DNA of 64,000 bases, taken from NCBI GenBank assembly GCA_036971475.1, contig JBAIZL010000006.1, positions 4,911,001 to 4,975,000 of the forward strand, read 5' to 3'. Below the pieces are notes generated by a model. The model ran no database searches and had not been told where the DNA came from. It saw only the letters and a program-made list of their open reading frames with translations. Positions 1 through 11,619 of this stretch are shown one piece after another (the first letter of the stretch is position 1; the number at the start of each line of letters is the position of its first letter). The translations under genes and the position numbers were made by a program. This DNA is from Prosapia bicincta. Its lineage: Eukaryota > Arthropoda > Insecta > Hemiptera > Cercopidae.

Positions 1-660
1 TCTAGCGGTGTTTTAAGCAGGCGATATATCATGGTGTTCTAAGCAGCTAGTTTATGTTGGTGTGGGTGGTTTGAGGAACTGTGTATGGTCGTATTAGTAC
101 TGGTGGGTTTTCGGTATATGTTGAATTTATGTGTTTGTTTGTCTGTTCGTTTTATTGTGAGGTCTAAGAAGTTGAGGGAGTTTAGTTGTTCTGTTTCGAT
201 GGTGTATGTTAGTTTAGGGTGTATGGAATTTAGGTGTTTTAGAAATATGTGTGCTCTGTGTGTGTTGCCTTTATATAATGTTATGATGTCGTCAACGTAT
301 CTGTACCAGTAAATTATGTTATCTGAGTATTTATTGTTGTGTAAAATGTGGTTTTGTTCAATATAGTGTATGAATATTTCTGCTAAGATGCTAGCTATGG
401 GGGAGCCCATCGGTAGTCCATCTTTTTGGTTGTAGAATGTATTATTGTAGGTGAAGTAATTTTGAGATGTGATTAATCTTGTGAGGTGGATGATTTCGTC
501 AATGTGTGTATGTGGTGTATTTGTGTCTATTAGCATGTTTTTGAGATGTCGATGGTTTCTGGAATGGGGATGTTTGTATATAGATTTGATATATCAAAAG
601 GGACTAAGGTGGAATTGTGTGAGATATTTACGTTTTTTATTTTAAAAAGGAACTGGAAAA
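1..660 (-). pseudogene. Penelope-like element (PLE) reverse transcriptase, partial
   Basis: Read on the minus strand, 536-39 is an open stretch of 165 codons with RT signatures: QKDGLPMGSPIA, the catalytic YRYVDDI, LNFLDLTI and FNIYRKPTS, ending at HKLAA. This order is typical of PLE reverse transcriptases. A stop at 36-38 interrupts the frame, and reading on gives NTMIYRLLKTPL, so the element continues past the window's left edge, where its linker and GIY-YIG endonuclease would be expected. Upstream, at about 650-540, the frame also reads a FDISNLYTNIP block, the RT motif before the catalytic box, but it is followed by a stop. The copy is therefore broken. Beyond about 660 PLE similarity is lost, which suggests 5' truncation. 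I am sure it is PLE-type RT and less sure of the subgroup. Confidence 0.85.
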
Positions 661-1329
661 AATACTGATGATGACTACTGAAGATTTATTTCCCTTAAAA
701 TGTTAATACAATCACAATGTTTTATTTTATGGCAAGATACGAACACCTCCATTGTTTTTTTTTTTTTTTGTGGCTACACCATTAGGTTTTTATTTTAATA
801 TTTTCCTTGATAGTTTGACTATTCTAATTGAAGTTGAAGTTCAACATGAAAAAGCAGTAAGACATTTTTCTAAAACCTCTAACCAAGGTCTGATTAGGGT
901 CCATTCTAAAACGGTTTATGACCTTTCTTTCTTCAATCCCATTTACCGAAGTTCAGCCATAACTCTAGTTATTTCTAAGGTATAATTAAATTCTAAGTTA
1001 TACTTTGTTAAGTATTAAATCATTCAAATTGTAATAGTTTTTAGTTTTCTGTTAGTTCCTTGTTAGGTTAACCAATATTTTTTTATGATCTGTATTTTAA
1101 AAAAACTTTTTTCTAAGTAAATAGCTCTAAACAGTCTTAAGTTTAACATTGAACAATTACTTTTCATGTAGTTAGCTTCAACAATATTGTAAATAATCCA
1201 CCTTCACATGTAATTAGCATAATGAATTCATAGGTTTTAAATATTGTATCAATTCTAACTATGTAATTAGCTTTAAGATAGATTTAAGAACACTGTTTTT
1301 GTCAGGTTAAAATAAATACGCATTAATTA
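661..1329. other. AT-rich spacer, no gene recognised
   Basis: It holds a T run near 755-770 and a 77-codon open frame on the plus strand (752-985) that resembles nothing I know. No splice or domain signal supports a gene. Confidence 0.5.
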
Positions 1330-1639
1330 CACTTGTTTTTATTATCTTGTCAAAAAAAACCCACTACTTACTGATTTATTCAGCAGACGTGTTTCACGCT
1401 AAGTCAGCACATTTTTCAATGCTGTGAATTACTGACAAGACTGTTTGTCAGGTTTGTTGTGTTGTATTTTACACACCACAGAACAAAAATACACCACAGA
1501 CTCACATCAACACAACACACCTGAGCAACAGTCTTGTCAGTAATTCACAGCATTGAAAAATGTGCTACCTAGCGCAAAACGAGCCTGCTGAATAAATCAG
1601 TGTGTAGTGGTTTTTTTGCCAAGATAATACAAACAAGTG
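1330..1639. repeat. Foldback element, PLE terminal-repeat group E
   Basis: The two arms (about 1330-1464 and 1511-1639) are imperfect inverted copies around a short centre. Each contains the block ACTGATTTATTCAGCAG and a run around CAATGCTGTGAATTACTGAC. The same block recurs near 14380, 17880-18055, 18180 and 58900. At 58900 it lies just downstream of a PLE endonuclease remnant, so I read it as a PLE terminal repeat in head-to-head arrangement. A hairpin MITE is the alternative. Confidence 0.65.
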
Positions 1640-2174
1640 AAATTTCTAGATGTACAACACAAAAATTGCAAGTTTTAAATACACATTAAGATTTTACAAA
1701 TTTACAAAATAAATTAATGTTCGGATAGTCATTAACTAATGTAAAAGTGATTAAATACACATTATTACACTCTCTATGTAGCACTACATTCACACACACA
1801 TGTGGTGAAAAATAACAGGAAAAAATAGAGAGTCAGCCAGTGTCCCCTCTCCATGATAAAAAGTAAATGTTGTCCTCCAGAATAACACCTTTGTCTACTA
1901 TCCTAGCCAAATATCATCCTTTCTAATATCAGAAATCCATCCCATAATCCGGCCCCAAACCAAAAACCCTGTTCCCATATTCCTACTCGCAGCTAGTGCC
2001 ATAAAACTTCTAACCGAAACGCTGCATAACCTCAGGGCCACTAAACTTCCTTCTTTTCTAACTGACTTAAACTAGAGTGGTGTTTTTTCTTTAGAATAAT
2101 TATATAAAAAGCGACAAAAATTTAGCGACTTGAAATATTTTATAAAATACACAAAAATGCTGAAAAGAACTAAC
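1640..2174. other. Intronic or 3' flank of SRD5A3-like gene; repeat scrap
   Basis: Within 1716-1760 is a copy of the TTCGGATAGTCAT repeat that forms foldbacks at 11492-11598 and 17680-17855. The remainder shows no recognisable coding exon. In particular I could not find the next SRD5A3 exon here on the minus strand. Confidence 0.5.
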
Positions 2175-2492
2175 CAAAGGATATTGCAGTAAAGCCAGGA
2201 GCTTCAAGTAGTACAGCTGTAACTGCTCCACAGTAGTGTGCATAGCCAACAATGTAGTGTGAAACATTCATTTTAGATTCAGAGAAAACACTTACATAGA
2301 ATGTTTCATAGAATCTTCGCCAACACTGCATAAACAATAAGCTTGAAGCTATTAAAGTTGAAATTGCGCTCACTAAAACAATTTTAAAAAATTCATTTAT
2401 TTCTGTACATATTGTAATAAAAGCAATAACAATTATTATTACTGATGCTAATACACATGCAAAAATTAATGATGACAAATTTATCAATAAAA
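2175..2492 (-). CDS. SRD5A3: SRD5A3-like exon 3
   Basis: It is 318 bp with several hydrophobic segments and the CWRRFYETFYVSVFS signature. The acceptor after TATAAAG (2499-2493) is chosen because it fits the phase from exon 2; its pyrimidine tract is weak. The donor is GTTAGT at 2174. The splice start is less certain than the exon itself. Confidence 0.8.
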
Positions 2493-5400
2493 CTTTATAC
2501 TTGTTAAGAATTTGCAGAAATTGTATTCTAATATTACTTTATGTTATTACCTAGTGGTTGTATGCACTAAATGCACATGATAATGATGAGGCATATCACA
2601 AATGATACAAAATTAAAGTTAATCCAAAAATGTTTAAACCCAATAAACAAAACTACAGGTGATTTTTTTTAATAGGAATTAAATACATAATATAGAATTA
2701 TATGTTAAGTCAACCAAATTATATTTTTCTAAATACATAAGCTCCAAACATTATTAATACAAAAATTAAAATAGAGCTAAACTTTACACAGGTTCATTTA
2801 TAAACAGGTTTAATAGAACGAACCTATTAAATAGGGTTCTTTAAAAAATTATAATGAAGGTCTTCTGAAGTAGAGACCTACCACTACAGTTGAAAATAAG
2901 ACTACAATATGAAAATATGAGTGTAATTTGTTATAGAATAGCATGGATTTTAAAGACCTTCACTGTTATAAAATTTTCAAGGACTTTTCTGCTCTAATCT
3001 GTATAATAATTGTTATATTATCAGCAGGTCTGCAATCTTTTAAGCTTTTTCAATTATCCTCTACCCCTTAAGATTTTGTTATTTTCTTGGTACTTATTTC
3101 CTGTTCCAATGTAATCGATTTTAGCAAAAACAATTATACCGGGTAATGCACAAAATAATCAAGAATATAAACAAAATTACAAAAACTTCCGCTCATACCC
3201 GAAAAATTAAAAATGTTGGAAAATAGCAATTTCTCCTCTCTACCGCACACCTAAAACGTTTTCGCTTAATTTTTTTTACGTAGTAACACAAAATGCCTCA
3301 CAGTTTTATTAAATTTAGTGTTGACTAAAAAAAATTACAAATTTTGAAAAAATTTATTTAACAAAGCACTATTAGCACCTTTTTTTACCCATCGCACAAC
3401 TTTCATAGAATTATAAAACTCGCAGACATCTTTTTTTGTGATACTAATTCGCAAAATTATTCAAAAGAACAAAAGAAACACTTACAGTCACTATTCTACG
3501 CACAAAAAATATTGCATTGAACATTTACAAATCTCTCATTTTTAACTTTAGTCTAAAATCTATAGAACTTACCACGTTGATTTTTTCAAAATTTGTTCTT
3601 TTTTGGGTCTCCATGTCTGCTCTATAGATAGACTGTTTATATTTAGACAGAGCAGAGGATGGATATAAATGTTTATAAGTTTTAAGAAAAGTAGCTTTTC
3701 TCATACATCAGGGAAAGTGATAGACCTATCGAAATAAAACACTGCAAACCAAAAAAAATTGTTTTAATTAAATTATTCAACAATTGTTCATGAAAAATTG
3801 TAGTTTTCTACTCTGTATTATTTAAGTATAAATATTTTTTTCAAATGTTCAAATTTGCAATTTAATGTAAATTTTTTCAATATTTTCTTACCTCCAGCTT
3901 TACGTTGAGATGTCCCAACAATGTCAAGAAGTTTAAATAAAATGTCTGGCAATTCTCCAAATGAAAAATATACAAAGGCACAAAGGATCAGGCCAAATGT
4001 AGACCAAATTCCAGCAAAAACATAGAAGTGACGGAACCATCTTCAACAAAACATCAAAATATTTAAGTAAGAAAGGAAACATGGATGTAAGTAGTATATG
4101 TAATAATACTCAACAAATATGAAGACCAGACCATACTTTAGTATGTTAGTAATATTAACATTTAAGTAAGAAAGGAAACATGGATGTAAGTAGTATATGT
4201 AATAATAGTCAACAAATATGAAGACCAGACCACACTTTAGTATGTTAGTAATATTAACATTTAAGTAAGAAAGGAAACATGGATGTAAGTAGTATATGTA
4301 ATAATACTCAACAAATATGAAGACCAGACCATACTTTAGTATGTTAGTAATATTAACATTTAAGTAAGAAAGGAAACATGGATGTAAGTAGTATATGTAA
4401 TAATAGTCAACAAATATGAAGACCAGACCACACTTTAGTATGTTAGTAATATTAACAACTTGCATTTTCTACAAGATCTGTCGAATATAAAAACTCATTC
4501 CATGAATAGCTTATTTTACAAAATTTTTGTTACATTAATTTTGACCCCTTAAAATACTCTTCATTTCCCACTATACACTTCTGCCATTTCTCTTTCTATA
4601 ACTAAAAGCACCCTTGAAAGGTTTTTTCAGTTTTTTGCTTCCACATATTCCCAAGACGGCTTCCTTCATTACAATTTGCATTTTAGAAAACGAAAAATAT
4701 CGCTGGGGATGACATTTGGCAAATAAAGAAGATGATCAAGGATAGTGTTGAAATTTTTTGCCACAAACTCACAAACAAGCAATGCTGACTGTAATGTGCT
4801 GTGTGTTTTCATTGGGAAAGATCCATCCATTGCCTTGAGTCATATTTAGTTACATGAAATATCACTAGCACTTGAGAACTATAATGCAGATGACAGCGTT
4901 TACTGACTTATTCATGAAGATGTTCAATGTGAACAACACCTTACAAATCAAAAAATTCAAAAGCAAGACTTTTTCTTGATTTTTGTTCAGACCTTCATCT
5001 TTTCACTTCTTGCTCTGTCATTTTAGATCCAGGTTATAAGATCATCATTGTAACGGCATCATTTATCTCCTGCAATCTCTTTATAATTCCACTATTGTTT
5101 TCAACTGAATTTTTTCAGTCAAATGAATTTTTGTAATCAACTCTCTTCAACTTTTGATCTGGTGTCAGCCACCTCTACACAAATAATTTCTCCCCAAATG
5201 TTCAGTTAGTGTTATGTGTACCATTGATTTATCTATTGGTAAAAATTATCATTGGTAAAAATAATGGACTGTTTGCGATCAATGTTTTCATCAACACAGG
5301 AAGTAGAAGGTTCTCCTGACCTTACATCGTCCTTGGCATCCTCTAGACCATCTTTAAAACGCTTAATCCACTTGAAAAGATATATTTTTGGATTATTTTC

Positions 5401-7087
5401 ACAATAAGCAGCCCTCAAGATATCAATAATTTCTTGAGAGCTTTTCCCTAGTTTTACCAAAAGCTTCATACTGAATTGTTGCTTAGTGATTTATTTTGTC
5501 ACTCTCCACTGCAACAAACAGTAAAAATGATCACAACAGGAATAAGCACAACTCGAGATTCAGACAAGTACTGATGGGTTGATAGCTCTCATACTACTAT
5601 CGAGTTAGTTGGTGAAGCTATACATCATATCAAAGAAAGCGTATTAGATCAGTTTGTGTATTTATTGGGAGGGAGGACTTCATATTTAACTACATAAACA
5701 AAAACTATAGTAGGTAATTATAACAATAGAAGGCATTTTTCTGAAATAGTGAATATACTGTATTATTCCACTATCTATGTTAAAATGTTACTGACCTATA
5801 TTTAGTTTGATTATTCAGTTCTATCATAGATTTTGAAAATGCTAACCAATAGTTTTAATTTAAAAATATGTATCAATTTATAATATTCATCAATCTATTT
5901 TTGTATGTATTATGTGTGTTCTTATTTTAAAGGCAAATATTTTGTATTAGTAATGCTGAAGAGTTCAAACTTCTCATTACTGATTAAATTTGTTGATAAT
6001 ACTTTGTTATTGAATGTTTCCTGCACAATGTTTCTTGAACGTAGAGAGAATCCAAACTCTTTTATCAAGTAATTCAGATATTATCGTATTATATACAAGT
6101 TACCGAAAAGCTATTACGTCGATTGGTAATTATTTATTAATCAAAATCAAATTCATTCTAACCAAATTAGCCATACAGTAATGTAGCTATATTGCAATGA
6201 AGTGCTTTGTTTTAGAAAAATAAAAACTTGATTTTATATCCATAAACCTAGCCCTGGTCTTGTAGTGATATATACTTTGTTCAAAATTTGTAATTTTAGG
6301 GTGTGGGCTAAAGTTTTTAGTATTTTTTTGTGTTCCTGATGACGTTTTACATTGCCCGGTATAACTCTTTTTTGCCAATATCAATTATGTGGGGTAAGGA
6401 AATATTTACCAACATTTTTCTAATACGTTTTTAAAAAATCATTCAGTTTATGGTTTATCTGTTTGTGTATTGACATTACGATCATACTCTTTCAAATTTT
6501 AACTACGGTTTACGACACTTTAAATAGATTGTTTCTTTTTATGTTCGAGTAACACATGAAAACAGAAACAGTTAGGAGTTGGCCCAATCCTTACCAAAAC
6601 CTTCTACCTAAAAGTCGTTCTGGTTGTTCTACAAAATATATTTTTTTCACGCATGGAATTACTATACACATCTATTTGTACTTATGTATTAATAAATGAT
6701 TACCTAGTAATTTACAATGAACATAGTTGAAGATAACACCTGCAAAGAGTATTTAAGTGACTAATTACGCTACGTAATATTCCTAAAATTAAAAATCAAA
6801 CAAAAATTTACAATCAGAATCCTGAATTATAATTCTCATTTTAGCTTGTCAGAGTTATTTGTTAAACCTTCCCACAAGTACAATAGATTATTTTCTTACC
6901 TCTTAGGAACTTCAATACATCTAATAAATGAGTGCTTTTCTTTAGAATTAGATGCACATTTTCCATATCGAAAAGTCTGTACTATTATTGCTGGAAGATG
7001 TTTTTCGAAATTATTAATTAAACTTCCCAATATAACAATGCTTATAGTTATCAAAGTGAATCCAATTTTTACTAAATTCAACTCCAT
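2175..7087 (-). CDS. SRD5A3: SRD5A3-like polyprenol (polyprenal) reductase, 5' three exons
   Basis: The steroid 5-alpha-reductase family member SRD5A3 acts in the ER membrane in the making of dolichol for N-glycosylation. Three exons join in frame: 7087-6900, 4040-3892 and 2492-2175. They give about 217 residues. Diagnostic blocks in order are RYGKCA with RCIEVPKR at the end of exon 1, WFRHFYVFAG at the start of exon 2, and CWRRFYETFYVSVFS in exon 3. These match the family's N-terminal half in order and spacing. At least four hydrophobic segments are visible. The start ATG at 7087 opens a short hydrophobic N-terminus. Donors are GT at each exon end, and phases are compatible at both junctions. 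The reductase active-site C-terminal half is missing, so the remaining exons must lie left of position 1. Intron 1 carries a mariner fossil and a tandem array. Confidence 0.85.
3892..4040 (-). CDS. SRD5A3: SRD5A3-like exon 2
   Basis: The acceptor AG lies at 4042-4041 and the first base completes the arginine codon. The exon encodes WFRHFYVFAGIWSTFG and a transmembrane stretch, then ends at a GTAAG donor (3891) after one base of a codon. The acceptor sits only about 20 bp from the 4 x 99 bp tandem array. Confidence 0.82.
4061..4456. repeat. Tandem array, 4 copies of a 99-bp unit (2 x 198)
   Basis: Unit starts at 4061, 4160, 4259 and 4358 are spaced exactly 99 bp apart. Copies 1 and 3 match each other and copies 2 and 4 match each other at the variable sites, so the array looks like a doubled 198-bp dimer. 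The long minus-strand open frame through it is a by-product of 99 being a multiple of three. On the minus strand each copy carries a TACTAAC and a pyrimidine-rich tract, just upstream of the SRD5A3-like exon 2 acceptor. Confidence 0.92.
4500..5560 (-). pseudogene. Decayed mariner-type transposase in SRD5A3 intron 1
   Basis: The stretch 5469-5233 encodes an N-terminal mariner helix-turn-helix region: KLGKSSQEIIDIL, then FKWIKRFKDGLEDAKDD and RSGEPSTSC with DENIDR. Downstream on the same strand, fragments with many stops and shifts still resemble the catalytic half. The copy is old and cannot encode a full transposase. I did not find convincing terminal repeats, so the limits are approximate. 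Confidence 0.75.
5561..6899. other. SRD5A3-like intron 1, upstream part
   Basis: AT-rich intronic DNA with no recognisable exon or transposon domain. The short open frame at 6384-6187 (minus) has no family resemblance. Confidence 0.5.
6900..7087 (-). CDS. SRD5A3: SRD5A3-like exon 1
   Basis: It encodes residues 1-62 plus two bases of codon 63, from ATG to a GTAAG donor at 6899. It holds one N-terminal hydrophobic segment and the RCIEVPKR block at the junction. Confidence 0.8.
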
Positions 7088-7740
7088 TTGAGAAAAGTAT
7101 ATGCTTTAAATGTACTAATACCAAAGTTAATTTAATTTTTATTAACAATAACAAGTTTAATATTAATCAAAATCTAACAAGCACTAACTAAAATTAGAAA
7201 CAGAAGGCTACACTTGTGCTTAGATAATTATACTTCCATAATAAATGCATACATTCATAGCATACTTTCTTTTTAGAAAGTTCTGAAATGAAATTTTAGA
7301 AAGTAGTTTTGGTTATACCTATATTAGACTATTAATTTAGATTTTTAAAAACTTCAAATTGATAACCTGCTACGTTCATTTTTGTAATGTAATCACATAT
7401 TATTTTTAAATGATAAAGACCATGGAACAACATAAATAAAAATGCAATTCAACGTCATTATAACTAAATTTGAAAGTGAAACGTCAACACGTGAACAAAT
7501 CAACAGATTTAATTTAATTGGTAGCTGGATTGGCATTACGAGAAAATTTCCGTAATGACAATTTGCACATTAACATACTAGCAAACTAGCCTTGTTGTTC
7601 AGTTGTTCACACTTCAATGGTTGTAATTCCCCCACTCGTCAGTTTTATCAAAGTTATGCGCATACTCTAAATTTGAACATCGATTTCATAATTATTTCCA
7701 ACCGAAAACACCTGTAAAAATGTAAACACTTGTAAAAACA
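7088..7740. other. Region upstream of SRD5A3-like start
   Basis: This is expected to hold the promoter and 5' leader of the minus-strand gene. I see no clear TATA or initiator motif that I would defend in such AT-rich sequence. Confidence 0.35.
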
Positions 7741-7870
7741 TTCACTAGAGTTGACAATAGGACATATCTTCCAAAACGGGCGTTCTCAACAATTATGAAA
7801 ATAATTGCTACTATAGGCAAGTGAACATTTTAGGAGTGTTTTTGGTAGCTCATCTGAAGATGGAATCAGC
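7741..7870 (+). repeat. PLE terminal-repeat fragment, group A
   Basis: It contains a diverged ribozyme-like block (about 7745-7787, TTGACAAT core), then CTACTATAGGCAAGT and GAAGATGGAATCA. The order is the same as in the group A copies near 13000, 18660, 56850 and 57200. It is a solo, decayed copy. Confidence 0.7.
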
Positions 7871-8036
7871 TAATATAAATATTTCCAATTAAAGGAACTA
7901 TATTTATCATATATGTATTTAAATTATTTCATTAAAGTAGTTTATAATAAAGCACTCTATGAAAAATAATATTTTAAAATTGTCTTTAAAATATGAGATT
8001 AGCAGTTGTTGCTTGTACATTTTGACGGTTATTTTT
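7871..8036. other. AT-rich spacer
   Basis: Short AT-rich stretch before the piggyBac target site; nothing recognised. Confidence 0.4.
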
Positions 8037-8040
8037 TTAA

Positions 8041-9641
8041 CCCTGCGGTGGTCGCACCAGTTGAAAATAGTTGGTCGCGCTGCTGTGTTTACACCGCAAT
8101 TGTAAAAGTCCTCAAATTTTACCTAATTTTGTTATTAGATGTATTCAAAGGGTAGGTTATCATATTTTTACATGTTTTAAAAAGGTATAGGTACATGGTA
8201 ACAGATTGAAACACTCAATATTATTGCAAAAACACCTTAATTATATTTCCAATATTAAATTATAACAATATCTAGCACTGCAATCTTATTACAAATTGCA
8301 TTAACAATAGAAAAATAATTATCTTATAAAAAAATGTAATTAACGTTATACAAAATGGAAAAGGTTGTACAAAATAGGTAACGGTATAGGTAATAGAAAT
8401 ACTTAGAAATATTTCCTAAGTAAAAACAAAAAACAGGGAAATCGCTGGCGTTTGCCTACACTTTAATTATGACTTTTCCTCTTACATCAATATCAAACAC
8501 AGCCTTACATTGACAAAATTGCAAACAAAGAAAAATTAAGTAATAAAACATATTAGGTATTAGGTAATTTTATATAGATAAGATAAAAAAAAAATAAGAA
8601 AAAACTACAAAATTATTGAAATTCACATACCAATTTGGTGTATTCATAATAGCAACTAATCTTCCTCTTCACATTCCATTCCCACTTCTTCCAAGCATGT
8701 TTGGCACTTTACGACTCTTTCACTGTGGTTTCGACATACGTTTCTACTACATTGATTGCACCTAACATTTGTCTTTATGTTTTTATGTGAGCCACATAAG
8801 TAACAAATACCCTGACGTAATGGCCTTGGTGCCTTTGTTTCTTTTTGTCGATATATTTCAAGAAAGTCGTAAAGAATTTTCGGTAACGATTTAATCTCAG
8901 CCCTCTTCTGAAGGTGTTTTTCCATCAATTGAAAAGCCAAGGATTTCAAGAACACCCGTCTTTTCCATTCTTTTTCAGGTTTGTTGAAAAAAAAAATTTT
9001 TTGCGCATTGATTCCTGCTATGTCTAGGTCCCTGTAGAACACGACTACTGGCCACCTCCTGGTTATTCTTACAGTAGACAGTGTAGAACACATTTGGTCT
9101 ACTGAATCCACACCACCTTTCGTATTATTGTAATCAAGAATAATGTCAGGCTTATTTGTGTTGGGATCAACATGGTCATCATCATGCATGGACGAGAGCA
9201 AGATTACCGCTTTCTTTTTCTTTGTCGTAAATGATATCAGGGCACATTCATCTTGGAAGCCAAAAAGTCGAAAAATAAGTGAGGTTCGAAAAAGGAAAAA
9301 AAATAGTAATCCATGAAAAAAACGTTAGAATACGTAAGAAACAAAAAACAAGACTTGTTTTTTATATATAATGACATAAATACCGAAAACTTACATTGTG
9401 ACTGCCTGTTGTCGCGCAGCTGTGTAAACACCGTAAGGAGTTGTCTTCGCACGTGCTTAAACTGACTGACTGATTATGTGTCTTAGCGATAAACCTCGCC
9501 GTAGTAGCTCGGCACCTACATTTTGGAGATGTCAATTAACGAATTCATGGAGCGATCGGTAGAATACGCTGACTTTTGTACCACTGGGAGAAAATTTCCC
9601 AGATGTGCGGTGCAAACACAGCTAGTGCGACCGACGCAGGG
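8041..9641 (-). mobile_element. piggyBac-family DNA transposon, internally deleted
   Basis: Both ends are present. The left end starts CCCTGCGGTGGTCGCACCAG and the right end, reverse-complemented, starts CCCTGCGTCGGTCGCACTAG. Each is flanked by TTAA (8037-8040 and 9642-9645), the piggyBac target duplication. A second inner copy of GGTCGCGCTGCTGTGTTTAC-like sequence lies near 8071-8093 and an inverted one near 9410-9430, as in piggyBac subterminal repeats. At 1601 bp the element is shorter than autonomous members, and only the C-terminal part of the transposase is left, so it would depend on a transposase supplied elsewhere. Confidence 0.92.
8656..9201 (-). pseudogene. piggyBac transposase, C-terminal remnant
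   Basis: The 181-codon open frame contains DYNNTKGGVDSVDQMCSTL, the conserved block around the last catalytic aspartates, then RRWPVVVFYRDLDIAGINA. It ends with a cysteine-rich domain (CYLCGS, CNQC, CRNH, CQTC), the C-terminal zinc-binding motif that contacts the element's ends. Family proteins are about 550-600 residues; the N-terminal two thirds are missing. The ATG used here is internal to the ancestral protein. It could produce a DNA-binding fragment, but no promoter is visible. Confidence 0.88.
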
Positions 9642-9755
9642 TTAAATAAAGTATTTGATAAACTAGTAGTTTATCAATCTAACTTAGGCAATAGGCCTAT
9701 AGAAATAAGTTAAAGGAAAGTTGATAGGTAAATATCATGCTGGAGTCTTATTATT

Positions 9756-9757
<2 letters not shown>

Positions 9758-9804
<47 letters not shown>
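9758..9804. repeat. (AT)n microsatellite
   Basis: An uninterrupted AT dinucleotide tract of more than 40 bp. Confidence 0.9.
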
Positions 9805-9810
<6 letters not shown>

Positions 9811-9818
9811 CATACATA

Positions 9819-9916
9819 CAACTAAGGGTATACAAATACAAGACGTATTTATCAGTTTTTATTATTTTAATAATCAAAATTAATAAATAATTCTTGTATT
9901 TGTATATACTTAGTTG
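9819..9916. repeat. Short hairpin repeat
   Basis: The 24-bp arms at 9819-9842 and 9893-9916 (CAACTAAG...TACAAATACAAG and its inverse) flank a roughly 50-bp AT-rich loop. It is probably a very small MITE inserted beside the (AT)n tract. Confidence 0.7.
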
Positions 9917-11490
9917 TTTTGATTATTATACAAGAAAACATATTTTATAATATAAATTTATATGTATATATATATTAACATAAAAAGGATACTTTGTGTG
10001 CCAACTATAAGATAAAACTTTGCTCAGTTATTGGAGTCAACTTTAAAATTACTTGGCTTAAAAATTATAAAAAATAATTATTTAAAGTTATTGATTAAAT
10101 TTATTATTTTTAATAAATAAATTTATTGTTGGACTCCAAATCTGTATTTTCAATAAATTAAAATTCATGCAAGATTTCCTGGATTTAACAACAAAAAACT
10201 CACTGATTCCTTGTTATATTTAACTTTAATAGAGTACACTAAAAAAATTATTATTACCTAATTACATTTTTAAATAATAAAATTCGATAAGTTGCTATCT
10301 AGTTTTAACAGTAAAACAAACAGAAAGAACTCCTTACAAATTAAATTGTCTTAAATCTAATATTGTCATAGCAAACAACTTGTGTTAATTAAATTCATTT
10401 TATCTCTAGGCCTGATGTTACTGTGTTGTGCCTTGTAATTTAATCAATTTAGTTATTATTCATTTGTTGAATTTTAATTTAATTTTTTAAACATTGAAGT
10501 TTTTATTAATTAATTAATGACTGTAGTACTTATTTAGTAGCTTGGGCGATCCTCAGAGTTCCCGTGTGTTGATGTCGTGATCCACTTTGCGTCCAAGGAT
10601 GCATTCATTTTTATCCTCTCACCTTCGGCTCCCAGGGTTGGACTCCTTTGCTTTTGACTTCCAGAGTTAAGCCTCCAGCTCCCAACTTGACTGATATCCT
10701 TTGGCTCTCCGAGCCTCTCTCGTCAACTGCCAATACTTAACTCCTCCTTCTTCATCAACTCCTTGATTGCTCCTCTATTTCATCACTTTTCTTTCTCCTA
10801 TCTTCTTCACCAATCATCTTCCTGTTTCCAAATTTAGCCATTCCTGGTCTGTATTTCTTTTGCTTTGTCACGTTAATTAAAATATCTTTGTCACATTAAT
10901 TAAAATATGTTTGTACCTCTTTCCATGCACCTTATTTGGAGAAATTACGCTTTCCCTGACTTTAAAGAATTTGCTTTAACAACTAAGAGATTGGCTTTCA
11001 TCAATCAACAATCTATGTTGTATCTAAGCTCATGTTATAGTTCCTAGTCTAGAAATTTCTTTAATTTGATTACCTTTTATCTCAAAACTAACAGTATCTT
11101 TTAAACACAGACACCCTCATACAAAGTAAATACATTAGATTTAATAGATATATTACTTATACTAGACTGCTTCATTTGTAGGTTTAAAAGATGCTTATTT
11201 CTTCACCAATTATGAACATCTCATCTTTTTTTTTGTGTGTATGCATATGCATGCATGCTTGTGCACATGTTTGCGTTTGTGTGTATGTACATGTCTTACA
11301 TGTATTCATTTAACAAATTTGTTTAAACAAATTTACAAATTTGTTTATAAAAATTTAACTTAAAAGAATTTGTTTATAAAGTTTAACTCTGAAGAAAATT
11401 ATATAAATATAACCAATAATAAACACAATAATTTTTAAAAATTGAATTTTAAATTCTTGAATTTTTCAGTCCATTACGTTCGGTAAAAAC
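9917..11490. other. Intergenic, no gene recognised
   Basis: Mostly AT-rich. A more GC- and CT-rich patch at about 10540-10870 stands out in composition but has no open frame or domain that I recognise. A short TG-rich run lies near 11232-11295. Confidence 0.5.
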
Positions 11491-11491
11491 T

Positions 11492-11598
11492 AATTAATTA
11501 CTTTTACATTATTTTATGACTATCCGAAAGGTAAGTTTTTAAAAATTTACAAAATTTAAAGTTCGGATAGTCATAAACTAATGTAAAAGTGATTAATT
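11492..11598. repeat. Foldback repeat (TTCGGATAGTCAT family)
   Basis: The arms at 11492-11528 and 11562-11598 are inverted copies containing TTCGGATAGTCAT and TAATGTAAAAGTGATTAA. Related copies lie at 1716-1760 and 17680-17855. Confidence 0.8.
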
Positions 11599-11619
11599 GA
11601 ATTTTATGGGCTATTGGGT

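Noticed and set aside
752..985. 77-codon plus-strand frame as a gene
   Set aside because: No domain, no splice context, starts in a T run.
1330..1639. Hammerhead-like motif in PLE group E repeats
   Set aside because: CTGACAAG-like strings occur, but I could not close stem II with a following GAA and a matching stem I.
2170..2487. Stand-alone membrane protein gene
   Set aside because: The apparent first Met is a TTG inside the exon. The stretch continues the SRD5A3-like exon structure with matching splice phases.
4061..4456. CRISPR-like or regular-spacer array
   Set aside because: Units are contiguous with no variable spacers, and the DNA is eukaryotic.
4043..4465. 140-codon minus-strand open frame as a repeat protein gene
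   Set aside because: It is the 99-bp tandem array read through in one frame. The unit length, divisible by three, explains the openness, and it overlaps the intron end of the SRD5A3-like gene.
10540..10870. GC/CT-rich patch as an exon or CpG island
   Set aside because: No sustained open frame, no splice pair, and CpG is not evidently enriched by eye.
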